A stretch of DNA of 64,000 nucleotides, from positions 16,878,689 through 16,942,688 of the forward strand of contig OZ023180.1 of NCBI GenBank assembly GCA_963995505.1, written 5' to 3'. Numbering within the stretch: position 1 is the first letter of the stretch; the number at the start of each line of letters is the position of its first letter. Source of the stretch: Hypericum androsaemum (taxonomy: Eukaryota > Streptophyta > Magnoliopsida > Malpighiales > Hypericaceae). The notes under the pieces were generated by a model, which had not been told where the DNA came from, did not search any database, and saw nothing but the letters and a program-made list of their open reading frames with translations. A program made the position numbers and the translations under genes. Positions 10,981 to 22,052 of this stretch are shown piece after piece.

Positions 10981-12585
10981 GGGCGAAAATGTTTAATATG
11001 TTACTAAATAATCCAGTAACACAATTATGAAGGGTTTGACATGATAGATATTTTTCGGTAGAAATCGAGGGATGAAAATGCCCACGCAATAAATTGATTA
11101 GTAAATAGTAGATAGCATACGATAATATTCACATTTTTATCCCAACAATTGGCTATTTATTTTAGCAGAAAGCACACGATGAATTGATTAGTTTATTAGG
11201 TAAAAAATTATTGCAGATTACATATTGCACGTTAAATTTAAATAATATATAATCAATATAATCATTAGAATATACCCAGATTTCCTGAGTTATTACTAAA
11301 ATTAAATACTTAAAATTCTGAGATATAGACATACGAATAAAAAATCACGAGTTATGCAAAATAACAAGCTTTTAAAAAATTGGATCGACCGACGATGGAA
11401 CCGCAGATCGGCCATTTGGTTGCATCGGCTTTGGGGTTGTTACATCCATCTTGCGAACCATCTAAAATTTTATCAAACCGGGTAGTTAGAGCAAATTTTT
11501 TGACTTAGCCTGCTCGTTCTGAATAGATTTTGTTCGAAATAACATAAAATTAAATAAAAATTACATCATAAGCTCGATTTCTTCAAATCATACAAAATAA
11601 ACCAAATCAACAAAGAAAAGTAGACTGAAGATGAAATAAATTGATCGGACTATGTATTTTGTAACATATATTTAGACTATTTAGTCAATATATTTTTTTG
11701 AAATATTAAAAATAAATAAAGATCTGATCTGATCGGTAATCTGACCAATCGAATCGAACAATCTGAAAAACTAGAGAAATATCGGGTCGATTTCCGGGTC
11801 ATTTTCTAAAACCTTGCAAAATAATAAATTTATCATATTGAAAACTCCGTTATCCTCTCTCTCCGATCATGTTTTGCAAGCAAGCGGAAAGCATTTTTTT
11901 TCTTTGTTACTATTCAAGCGTTCTCCATTCAATTTGTGGAATCTTCTTCTTTATTTGAAGACTCCGTGGAATCTTATTTTGCTCTTAGAAATGAAAACTA
12001 AAGCTGAATAGAATAGTTGTAGTTGATTAACGAGGCTGCGGAAGGATGGGGGCTGACCGATGGTTGGTTGAGACTTGAGAGTTGGAGGCCGAGATTCGCT
12101 TAAGGCGGGCGCTATCGCAGCCGAGAGTGATTGGGAAGGAGGGATATAATGGATTTTTCACTGCGATAATTTTAGTGTTTCAAATAATTCATAATTTTTT
12201 GGATATTTTTATGACATTAATATCTATTTTAATAACTCAAGTACCTAAGTATCTTTATTACTAAAAATATTTGAATATCAAACTACCCATTATTAGCATA
12301 TTTAATATTGCATATTGCAGATACCATTTTTATGGTGAATTTTTTTTAATAATATATGTTGTTGAGAAAGTGAGACGAATCTGTAGTTTTATAAAATTTG
12401 AAGTTTATTTCAACTAAAGAAAATAATCAATGCTGTGTCACAAAACATAAGATGGAAAAGAAAATTGCACATATGGGTATGTATGTTTATTATACAACAC
12501 AAGGATCTTGACACGACTTTGATAAATATACAAGAAATTACACTACGTTCTTACAAAGAATTTTTTTATATCTTTTTTGATGAGT
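10981..12585. other. AT-rich intergenic DNA
   Basis: No gene supported. A block at about 12,430-12,520 resembles 10,920-10,985 in direct orientation (both have 'tatgttta.tatacaacataaggatcttg' with few changes), so a piece of the globulin upstream flank appears again just before the Gypsy insertion. The Gypsy LTR begins at 12,586. Confidence 0.5.
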
Positions 12586-12719
12586 TGTTGACGGGCAAAA
12601 TAATTTACAAGGTTGGGGTTGCGAGTATGGGAGTTGGGTGCGTGATTGACATCACAAGTTCGAGAAGGTGAAGCCGAATGGAGCGTTTATTCTCCTAAAG
12701 CGAGTGAGGAACCAACTCA

Positions 12720-13620
12720 ATAGAGGTGAGCCCGACACTAGCTGAACTCGGCACCAACCAAGTGGAAGGCCAACCCGGCGCCAACTAAAGGTGGCGCCAA
12801 CTAAATGCGGCGCCAACCGAGGACAAGCAAACTCGGCGCCAACTGAGCAAAGGAGAGTTGGCGCCAACTGAGGGAAGGAGAGTGCGGCGCCAACTGAGCA
12901 GAGGCGAGTATGGCGCCAACTAAGGGAAGAAGAGTGTGGCGCCAAGTGGGTGAAAGGAAACCCGGCGCCAAGTGAAGGCGGTTGAAGGGGCTTCGGCTGT
13001 CTCTGGTAAAGTGGTCATAATTTTTGACTCGGACCTCAGATTAAGGTGATTCTTGAGCCTGTGGAAAGATAATAGATAGACCTACCACTTTGTAGTTTAT
13101 CACTTTTGCCGATTCATAGTGAAAGGAAGTCCAAAACCGGCGCCAAGTGAACCCGGCGCCAGGTGGGTGAAAGGAAATCCGGCGCCAAGTGAAGGCGGTT
13201 GAAGGGGCTTTGGCTGTCTGGTAAAGTGGTCATAACTTTTGACTCGGACCTCGGATTAAGGTGATTCTTGAGCCTATGGAAAGATAATAGGTAGGCCTAC
13301 AACTTAGTAGTTCATCACTTGGGCCAATTCAGGGTGGATGGATGTCTGAAACCGGTGCCAAGTGTGGAAAGCCAACCTGGCACCAGGTAGAGGAAGCAAA
13401 TCCGGTGCCAGGTCATATCGATTGACTCGAATCTCGGATTAATGCGATTCAAATTGCTGTGTGAAGGTAAGACATAGAGATACAACTTTGTAGTTTATGA
13501 ATTCTTCAAATTCGAGGCAAAAGGATGTCAAAAAGTCCCTTGAAGCAGATGCGGCATCGGATGAGGCACTAAATGAGGCGCCAATTGAAGGCACCTAAAT
13601 CCGGCGCCAATTGAAAGTAC
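12720..13620. repeat. GGCGCC motif array in the LTR
   Basis: The U3 region is built of short imperfect repeats around GGCGCCAA (for example ggcgccaactgag, ggcgccaagtg) spaced about 20-35 bp, more than a dozen times, and again in the 3' LTR at 19,070-19,700. The paired 97-codon minus ORFs that cover it are by-products of this repeat and are not genes. Confidence 0.75.
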
Positions 13621-14168
13621 CGAATAGGGGCACCGATTTCCATTAGCTCAAGTAGAAAGCTAGTTTCTTCTCACTTCAGGTGAGACCAATCTCTTGAGGC
13701 TAAATGTAGCGCCCAGTGTACATGAGATAAGGTGGAAGAGACCGGGCTAGCACAGACTCTACATAGGTGGACGGAGATACGAAGAGACCAAGTTTAAGGC
13801 AGACTCTTGAAGGGATTGGAGGAGCTCTGGGATACTCGATACACCTTGGGTTCTTAAGAGACAAGGATAAACCCCAGCACGACAAATTCGAATTAGGCGG
13901 GGATAAGCGTTGGAAGTCTATTTTCAGACGAAGATAAGCATTAAAAGAGATAGGCTTCGGGCCTTCGAGTTCAGTCGGGATAAGGGTAAAGCCTGGCTGA
14001 AGATAAGCGACGAGGACTCCGAGTCCGACTACAACACGGTTACAAAGCTGAGGCGATCTTGATTTTCTATATAAGCAAGGCAAGGGGCGAACAGAAGGGA
14101 CATCCACAAACCAAATCACAAAATCTCTATCAAGCTTCGACTTTTATCTTAGTTTAGGTTAGTAGTAG

Positions 14169-15731
14169 TGAAAGGAAGGATTTTCACCCTTCTTGCAATA
14201 AAGAGTAAGTACGGGATTGTCGTCCCACGAGGACTAAGCTAGGCCACAAATTCGACTTGACCACTAGTTTAGGACAATAATAAATGGATTTGTCGATTCC
14301 AAACACTCTAAGCTACTTGAAAGAAAATTACAACTAAGCAAGATGATGGTTTAAACAATTAAAACAAGAGTGAGCTTGGTACCAATGATAACCTAAATAA
14401 CCAAATGGCATATGGGGTTTATTGAGTTCGTGTTATGGTCCGGATGTTTCGAAGGCAACTAATCAACGCTCTCGCGATAAATTAGTCTAAATTGATTCTT
14501 AACTAGACTTAGATGAACTAACCACGCTCTCGCGACAAATTAGCCATCTAATCTAACTAATCACCAACTATAAATCTCCATCCTTTGGACAACTAGTCAC
14601 CTAAGGTGATCTCTTAACAATAGGTTCCTACTCAACTAGTTAAATGGTCCGTCAATCCTAACCCCTCTCGGCGATTAGCATTAACTTTGTTCATAATCAA
14701 GGTGATCAATCTAGATTAGGCATTAAACACATTAACTAGTACATAAACCTTAGCATTTTAACCCCACAAAACCATAGGTCAAGTAGGTGCCATCAAGGCA
14801 CCAAACTCACAAATCAACTACTCACACATGTTCATAATACAACTCAACACATCCATTGAACAAAGCAAGCAAAGCAAGAACATTAAAAGAGAGAGTAAGG
14901 AAAAGCTCAATATGGTCTTCAAGCATCCAATATTCTTCCTTCAAGTTCCCTACACAAGCTTCAACAATGGCTTCCTCTCCTTCTTCTCTAGCTTAGCCAC
15001 GTTTTTTCTCTTCTCCTCTCTTGTTTTGGCAGCCACGGATCTTGGTCCAAGAGGGAGAGAAAGAGCTTAGTGGAGAAAATGTGTTGGAAGATGGTAGTAG
15101 TGGAAGACAATTGATTCAATACATGAAGGTGGAGCACTAATGTCTAAAGTTGTCTCCTAAGGGAATCAAAGGAAGGTATTTATACAAGTTTTTGGCTAGG
15201 AAGTGCCAGCCACGAAATTCACTATTCATGCCCAAAAATGGGCCCAAAACACATCCTAAAATTCGGCCCACTCGTCAGATTTGTTGGCAGATTCGAATGT
15301 CAACTTTGGACGCGATATTCCTCCCACTTGGACTCCGAATTTGAAGAAGTCCATGAAGACAAAGTTGTAGCTCCGGATGTCTTATTTCCAACGCCACCTT
15401 GCTTGTCTCCATTGGACTTCAGATGAGAAAGTTATCGTCATTTGAGTCGCAAGGGGTCAGTTTTGCTCTACGCTCTCTTGGGTCTCGCAACACGCCAATC
15501 GTCCCGGCTGATCCGATCGCCTATGACGCGTCCCTCGGCACACGAACGTCCACCATGACCGTACCAAGACTCCTATCAAGAAAGAATCACAATAAAAATC
15601 ACAAGACTATACTAAAACGAACATAACACATAATACGAGACAATGATGTCAAATAACGAACAAACATACAAGAAACAATAGAAAATTAATACTAAAACAT
15701 ACACAAGGAATGAGTGTTTCTGCACTCATCA
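14169..15731 (-). mobile_element. Solo LTR inserted in the Gypsy 5' LTR
   Basis: Read on the minus strand the segment starts TGATGAGTGC and ends CCTTTCA, the TG...CA borders of an LTR. It is flanked by a perfect 5-bp duplication AGTAG at 14164-14168 and 15732-15736. A TATA box (TTGTATAAATACC, minus) lies near 15,173-15,187, followed downstream by a CT-rich leader. No internal retrotransposon domain is present, so this is a solo LTR left by LTR-LTR recombination. The superfamily cannot be told. It is younger than its host LTR. Confidence 0.85.
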
Positions 15732-15914
15732 AGTAGTCTCGGCTTCGGCCAACCCTTGTTACTCATAGCGTTAGACCGACCTTGGGACGAGCACTCCGGG
15801 CCGTCACGAGTTCGATCGACGTTCTCGCACATTTTTATCCCAATATTATTTTTGGCATGCTCGGTGGGACCTAGGAGGACGTCTGAGAAGGCGGTTTAAC
15901 CTACTCCGATCAAG

Positions 15915-18522
15915 ATGACCAAAGGCAAAGACACCACACCACCCTCTTCTCAACATCTCGTTGGAAAGAATACTACCAATACGGCACCCCTCAAGGAGCC
16001 GGCCTTCCCGACTACTCAACTAGGTACAGGGAAGAATACCACCAACACGGCTCCCACTAAAGAGCTGGCACTCCCTACTACTCAGAAGGGTACTGGGAGG
16101 AACACCATCATTACGGCACCCTCCAAGAAGCTGGCTGACCAAGGCCTCGCTTTGACAGGGGCATTCGAAGCCATGGTCACACGGCTAGAGCGAATGATGG
16201 ACCAGATAGCAACCAATACCAAATTCACGGCTGCTAAACTAGATCAGTTGGAGGCCGAATATGAGAAAGCTAGCGAGGATACTCGGGGTCGCCTCGAGGA
16301 GGCAAAGAAAAGTAGCGATGAGATCTTTCAGCATTATGAGGCGTCTTATAGGTGCTATGAGGAGTCTTCATCTACCGTGGCTCCCTCCATGGAGCCAGCA
16401 GAGATAGTCATCATCCCAATAGAGACATACTCCACCTTCGTTGCTCGGAGGTGCTTTGAAGAGTCATGTAAGTGCGATGAGGAGGAGTCTGATAGGCACT
16501 TTGGGTGCACTAGGGAAGCCTTTCAGGCGGTCATTGATCAAGTTCAGGCAGATCCGAACAACATGGACGGGGCATCTCAGCTAACATCTCAAGGTAATAC
16601 TCAATATCTTACCGGTTACTTGGCTCAAACCAAAACTCCGGTAATGAAAAGCGAGATGAACGATATGGAGACCGAGAAGCCACGTCTTGATATAATGAAA
16701 CACAAAAGGCTATTAACCTCCATTGAGCCTATGACGAAGTAATTGAGGGTACGGTCTTTGTCTTACCTTGATACCCAGACCCCAGTCTGTATGCCGAAAG
16801 GAAGGCCGCCTGATAACGGCATCCTAAAGGCTTATAAGTCTTCTCATCCGAGGGGAGTTGGTGTCCCTAAGCAAAAGGAGTTCGACCCTATGAATCAGAG
16901 GGTAAGACTCAGGGGGCAAGGAAGGCCGCCTGATAACGACATCCTAAAGGCTCAAATGTCCTCTCGTCCGAGGGGAGTCGATGTCCCTAAGCAAGAGGAG
17001 ATTGACTCTAAGACCCGGGGGACAAGACTCGGGAGGCAAGGAAGGCCGCCTGATAACGGCATCCTAAAGGCTCAGATGCCCTCTCGTCCGAGGGGAGTCG
17101 ATGTCCTTAAGCAAGAGGAGATTGACTCTAAGACCCGGGGAGCAAAACTTAGGAGGCATGGAAGGCCGCCTGATAAAGGCCTCCTAAGGACTCAGAAGTT
17201 CTTTTGTTCAAGGAGAGTTGGTGATACGTGGAGGTTCCATCGTCCCCGAGTCAAGGTGGACCTTCAGGATAAGCCCAACCTACACTGGTACACCTTCAAC
17301 CAACTTGGAGACAAGGGGGTCACCTCTGAGTCATCAACACAAGACGTCTTGACCAAGACTCAAAGACGTCGACTTGAGAGAAGTTCAAAAACAGAAGCAA
17401 GTAATTAAAGACCTCGAAGAGAAACTTGTGGAACAAAGGGCCAAGCTAAAAGAACGAAAGATGCTCCTAGCTCGCTCAAAGGTAAAACACCATTCGGCCT
17501 CGAGTCGAGGCCGACCCAAAGAGGTTGAATCCTCTAAAGTGAAAAAAGGAAAAGACCTCAAGCACATTAAAGAGGTTCGACTAGAGGCACCCACTGATCA
17601 ACGTGAGAAGTTGATTTGCAAATGGGTACCTAAGGCAAGAGGAGAGGTCCTCCCAAAGGAAGATCACCACAAAAAGGACAAGGCTGACCAAGCCGACCGA
17701 AAGGAAAAGAAAGCCTCGGTCGACCTTGACAACGTGTACTTCAAGTTTGGGAACTTCCCAAGCATGGTGGCGATTAACGTAGCCCCGGCTAGTTTTGGGT
17801 CGAAACCCAATCAAACGAGCCACCAAGAGAGAGACGTGATAGAGAGTGACACTATTAAGGTTGAGGTAGAAAGGAGGTCTTCACCCGTACCCGTGGTGGA
17901 AGACTTCAATGATAGTATCCCTATCACTAGGCCTACCCAGAGGACAAGTGAGAGCCTGAGGTCTTTGTATACTGCGGCTCACGACTTTTCAAAGTGGATA
18001 GAGAGGGTCCTCATGGATGACAGGGCTATTGTAAAAATCCAACCTCAGTCGCTCCTTAAGAAGATGAGCAAGGAGAGGAAGAAGCTCACCCACTCTGAGA
18101 TGATAGTGGCCAGCTTTGCTAGTAAGGGTATTCCTCCCCTTGGAGTGCTCATGGCTGGAGGTAGTCTAGGTAGTCTGGGCTCTGTTACTCAAAAGATCGT
18201 GCTCTTTGTCATAAGCACAAAGACCTCTTACAACTCTCCATCGGGGACGGATTGGGTCCACTCAATTCAAGCTGCTCCATTCTTCCTCCACCAATTCTTG
18301 ATATGGTGGAAGCCGGATGGAAGGATAGAGGTTGGGATACCAAACGCCAATCCCTTCCTATCGGTTAATAACTGTGTAGAGACAACCTTCTATAACGAAT
18401 TCGTAGTGCCAATGAGAGTGGCCATGAATAGCATAGATGGCTGGATTGCCCAGTATATGAGCTCGGTCAAGTGGGATATTCTTTCTATCCATCGATCGAT
18501 CAGTGCGGCACCCGAGGGATAG
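15915..18522 (+). pseudogene. Gag-like and degenerate protease ORFs of the Gypsy element
   Basis: ORF 15915-16742 (275 codons) begins MTKGKDTTPP, has three Thr-rich repeats and a helical, coiled-coil-like stretch at about residues 85-150. It ends at one TAA; the same frame then continues to 17408 through 40-aa repeats. A third ORF in another frame (17374-18522) carries Lys/Glu-rich sequence, then a retropepsin-like region: the expected active-site loop is MDDRAIVK, so the Asp-Thr/Ser-Gly triad is lost, and the later TSYNSPSGTDWVHS block corresponds to the conserved NALLGRDWIH segment. No gag CCHC knuckle is seen. Stops and frame changes show it is not functional as gag-pol. Confidence 0.75.
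16801..17225 (+). repeat. 120-bp coding tandem repeats
   Basis: Units start at 16801, 16921, 17041 and 17161 with an exact 120-bp period; each begins gaaggccgcctgataa. Because 120 is a multiple of three, each encodes a 40-aa unit (GRPPDNGILKAQMSSRPRG, then VDVPKQEEIDSKTRG). The fourth unit decays after about 60 bp. Confidence 0.9.
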
Positions 18523-18886
18523 GTACTTCCTCTTACCTATGAGGAGTAAGGCTACAGGAGAGGTGACAAGACAATTGGGGTTCTATACCTTATCACCATA
18601 TAAGTTGGCCGATTACATCTTTGAGGACAATGGCCAACCCCGTAAAGCAAAGTAACCTGCACCTTTCTCCAACCAGGATTGATGATGCCAAAGTTGGAAG
18701 TGAAAGACCTTTTGAGGTGGGGTCTCTATAAATATCGACGCCCAAGAAGGCCGGGGTGTTGGTCTCACTCACGACATATGAGAAGAATGGTGTTAGGGAA
18801 TAGTCGACCCTCGCCTTACCTTACACTATGGGTACATGCCTTCAATTCTACTTGACCATGCGAATCAAAGGCATGTGGGGGGGCAT
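18523..18886. other. Gypsy internal 3' non-coding region with polypurine tract
   Basis: No ORF. It ends with the G-rich tract 'gtgggggggcat' directly before the 3' LTR, consistent with the plus-strand primer site. Confidence 0.6.
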
Positions 18887-19791
18887 TGTTGACGGGCAAA
18901 ATAATTTACAAGGTTGGGGTTGCGAGTATGGGAGTTGGGTGCGTGATTGACTTCACAAGTTCGAGAAGGTGAAGCCGAATGGAGCGTTTATTCTCCTAAA
19001 GCGAGTGAGGAACCAACTCAATAGAGGTGAGCCTGACACTAGCTGAACTCGGCACCAACCGAGTGGAAGGCCAACCCGGCGCCAACTAAAGGTGGCGCCA
19101 ACTAAATGCGGCGCCAACCGAGGACAGGCAAACTCGGCGCCAACTGAGCAAAGGAGAGTTGGCCCCAACTGAGGGAAGGAGAGTGCGGCGCCAACTGAGT
19201 AGAGGCGAGTATGGCGCCAACTGAGGGAAGAAGAGTGTGGCGCCAAGTGGGTGAAAGGAAACCCGGCGCCAAGTGAAGGCGGTTGAAGGGGCTTCGGCTG
19301 TCTCTGGTAAAGTGGTCATAACTTTTGACTCGGACCTCGGATTAAGGTGATTCTTGAGCCTATGGAAAGATAATAGTAGGCCTACAACTTCGTAGTTTAT
19401 CACTTAGGCCAATTCAGGGTGGATGGATGTCTAAAACCGGCGCCAAATGTGGAAAGCCAACCTGGTGCCAGGTAGAGGAAGCAAATCCGGCGCCAGGCCA
19501 TATCGATTGACTCGAATCTCGGATTAACGCGATTCAAATTGTTGTGTGAAGGTAAGACATAGACCTACAACTTTATAGTTTATGAATTCTTCAAATTCGA
19601 GGTAGAAGGATGTCAAAAAGTCACTTGAAGTAGATGCGGCATTAGATGAGGCACTAAATGAGGCGCCAATTGAAGGCACCTAAATCCGGCGCCAATTGAA
19701 AGTACCGAATAGGGGCACCGATTGCCATTAGCTCAAGTAGAAAGCTAGTTTCCTCTCACTTCAGGTGAGACCAATCTCTTGAGGCTAAATG
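18887..19791 (+). repeat. Truncated 3' LTR of the Gypsy element
   Basis: 905 bp matching the first 1,121 bp of the 5' LTR minus the 216-bp tandem duplication. It ends at 'gaggctaaatg', exactly where copia 3' sequence begins. The U3 end, R and U5 are missing, and the lost part is not found to the right of the copia element. Confidence 0.85.
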
Positions 19792-20404
19792 ATACAGCCT
19801 GCTTTTCTGGTCAGCCCTGCCAGGTCGAATCGCTATGCCATAACCTTTTCATGAACTTTCCAAGCTAGCAGCACTGGACCATACTTCCAGAATACGTTTA
19901 GGATCTTAAGGGTAGGTTTCGGGAATCACGGTTCTCAAAAATTGGTCTCACACCAGGGATTGTGAAATCACTCAACATTTTTATCCCATCCAGTGGTCGA
20001 GTAGCACACATGATACTGATCACGTGTTATGGTGTACATTCTTTTTTTTAAAGGAACACATGTCATTTAACACCATACTAGAGTATCAGCCTTAGCTTAA
20101 CTCTAGGCTAATAGGACAGACAGTATGATAAGTTCCACTTATATCTTATCATATGGATTGTAGAAAATCCAAATGCAGCAACTTATTCCTACATCCCATA
20201 AGGAAACTTGCTCTTAAGCAAGACGGTATTCCGTCATAGGACATGCACTTATGAATATCCAATAACTGCCTCATTTCATCTAGGAATCAACTTCTTGACT
20301 CCCACTGAGGTAAACACCCGTGTGAGTGGGCTACTTTTCTGTCCGACATGTTTCATAATTAGCTCATATTGCCAAATAAAACTTCTTTATTCCAACTAAT
20401 TGGA

Positions 20405-21151
20405 TTAGAAATGAAACCATCGTAAACCCAATGACTTAACATGTTTCTCGAACACTTCTCGATGTAATGCTTTAGTCATTGGATCTGCGGCCATATCTTG
20501 TGTAGATATGTGTTTCATACACAGTTCTTTATATTTTACTAAACTTCTAACAAAGTGAAATTTAATATCTATATGCTTAGCCCTGCTATGGAATCTAGGA
20601 TCCTTAGCATACGCTATAGCTGCCTGGTTGTCGCAGAATAGACTCACGGGCTCCGTCGAGTTGATCAGGGAGAGATGGCTTAAGAATCTCTTCAACCATA
20701 CCACTTCTTGTGTAGAATGAGCTGAAGCTACATATTCTGCTTCCATTGTTGACAGGGATACACATGTTTGCTTCTTACTGCTCCATGAGATAGCACCCCC
20801 GCCCAACAAGAAAACAAATCCAGATGTAGATTTTTTCTTGTCCATGTCGCCTCTCCAATCAGCATCAGTGTAGCCACTCAGTATCAGGTCACGCCCTTGA
20901 TAGCACAAGGAGTATTCTGCAGTAGAGTTCAAATATTTTAAAATCCATTTGACAGCCTTCCAGTGAGCACTACCTGGATCAAACTGATATCTGCTTGTTA
21001 TCCCAACAGCATAGCAAATATCAGGTCTGGTACACAACATTGCGTACATCAGGCATCCAACTGCGTTGGCATAAGGAATATTCTCCATGTCCCCACGTTG
21101 TTTAGCTATTTTTGGGCACATGTCCTTACCCAAATTATGACCTTTAACCAA
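20405..21151 (-). pseudogene. Copia RNase H and RT C-terminus
   Basis: The 248-codon open stretch covers the end of the RT connection and the whole RNase H: SGYTDADWRGDMDKKKSTSG, SLSTMEAEYVA and LFCDNQAAIAYAKDP carry the expected acidic residues. The C-terminal ADPMTKALHREVFE is typical of copia. It is open here but out of frame with the RT upstream (frame change near 21,160-21,240). Confidence 0.9.
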
Positions 21152-21176
21152 TGGGACGTACTTTGGGTTACTGTGA

Positions 21177-22028
21177 TCACATTTGAAATGTTCTACTACT
21201 TTGCGAATATATGTCTATTCTTTTCGAACGATTCCTCGAAATCTTAACTCCGAGTATGTAATCCGCTTCACCCAAGTCTTTCATTTCAAAGTTGGAAGAT
21301 AACCAATCTTTGATTTCGACAAGAAATCTCATGTCATTTCCAGCTAAACGGATGTCATCAACATACAAAGTGATGATGAAAAATTTCTTTCCTGATCGCT
21401 TAACATACACGCAGTGATCTTCGTCTATCATTAAAAAATCATGCTGCATGATCGTATTATGAAATCGAATATACCACTGTCTAGACGACTGCTTAAGGCC
21501 ATAAATTGATCTATTCAATTTGCAAACTTTGTGTTCGTAGCCTTTTTTAATGTAGCCCTCAGGCTGAATCATGTAGATTTCTTCATCCAATTCTCCGTGG
21601 AGAAAAGCAGTCTTTACATCCATTTGATGTAATTCTAGATTCATGTTAGCAACCATAGCTAAAATGACCCTAATTGACGTAAATCTAACAACAGGTGCAA
21701 AAATCTCCTCGTAGTCTATCCCAGCCTGTTGTTTGAACCCTTGGACAACTAAATGCACTTTGTATCTTTCGATACTGCCATCTGCATTGCACTTGATTTT
21801 GAGAATCCACTTATTCCCAATTGCCCTACGCCCCTTAGGTAGGTCTACCAGATCCCAAACCTGGTTTTTGATCATAGAAGATATTTCTTCTTCCATTGTA
21901 TTCATCCATTCAGTTCGTTTTGGAGATGACAAAGCTCCAGATACATTCTTTGGCTCATCTTCATCCTGTAGGATGGCCAGAAGAATTTCACTTAGACCAC
22001 AAAATCTATTTAGTGATACCAAGAACAC
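21177..22028 (-). pseudogene. Copia reverse transcriptase
   Basis: The RT begins at the conserved WMNTMEEEISSM and QVWDLVDLPKG blocks and runs through KTAFLHGELDEEIYM to ITLYVDDIRLAGND, the YVDD catalytic motif. The frame closes before the RNase H, so the polyprotein is interrupted. Confidence 0.9.
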
Positions 22029-22052
22029 ATTAGCCTCGCCTTCAATGTCAAA

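Larger units (their letters stand above)
12586..15850 (+). repeat. 5' LTR of the Gypsy element (interrupted)
   Basis: About 1.7 kb of native LTR, split at 14,164 by the 1.56-kb foreign LTR. Position 12586-13706 aligns with 18887-19791 of the 3' LTR, but is 216 bp longer because of an internal tandem duplication (units about 12,934-13,150 and 13,151-13,366). A TATA box (CTATATAAGC) near 14,070 marks the promoter. The right border near 15,850 is estimated from the primer-site-like motif. Confidence 0.75.
12586..19791 (+). mobile_element. Non-autonomous Gypsy-type LTR retrotransposon, 3' LTR truncated
   Basis: The 5' LTR starts TGTTGACGGG at 12586 and the 3' LTR starts with the same bases at 18887. 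The 3' LTR matches up to 19791 and then stops abruptly. A purine-rich tract (GTGGGGGGGCAT) precedes the 3' LTR, as a polypurine tract should. After the 5' LTR, near 15,850, the text 'tttggcatgctcggtgggac' resembles the TTTGGCGCC-type primer site of Tat/Athila-like Gypsy elements. The interior has a gag-like and a broken protease region but no reverse transcriptase, RNase H or integrase, so the element is non-autonomous. The 5' LTR holds a later solo-LTR insertion. Confidence 0.85.

Noticed and set aside
12652..12945. 97-codon minus ORFs in both Gypsy LTRs (also 18953-19246)
   Set aside because: They are readings of the GGCGCC repeat array; the two copies are alike only because they lie in paired LTRs.
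12720..13620. CRISPR-like array
   Set aside because: Spaced short repeats were seen, but the spacers are themselves repeats, the units vary, and the context is a plant LTR.
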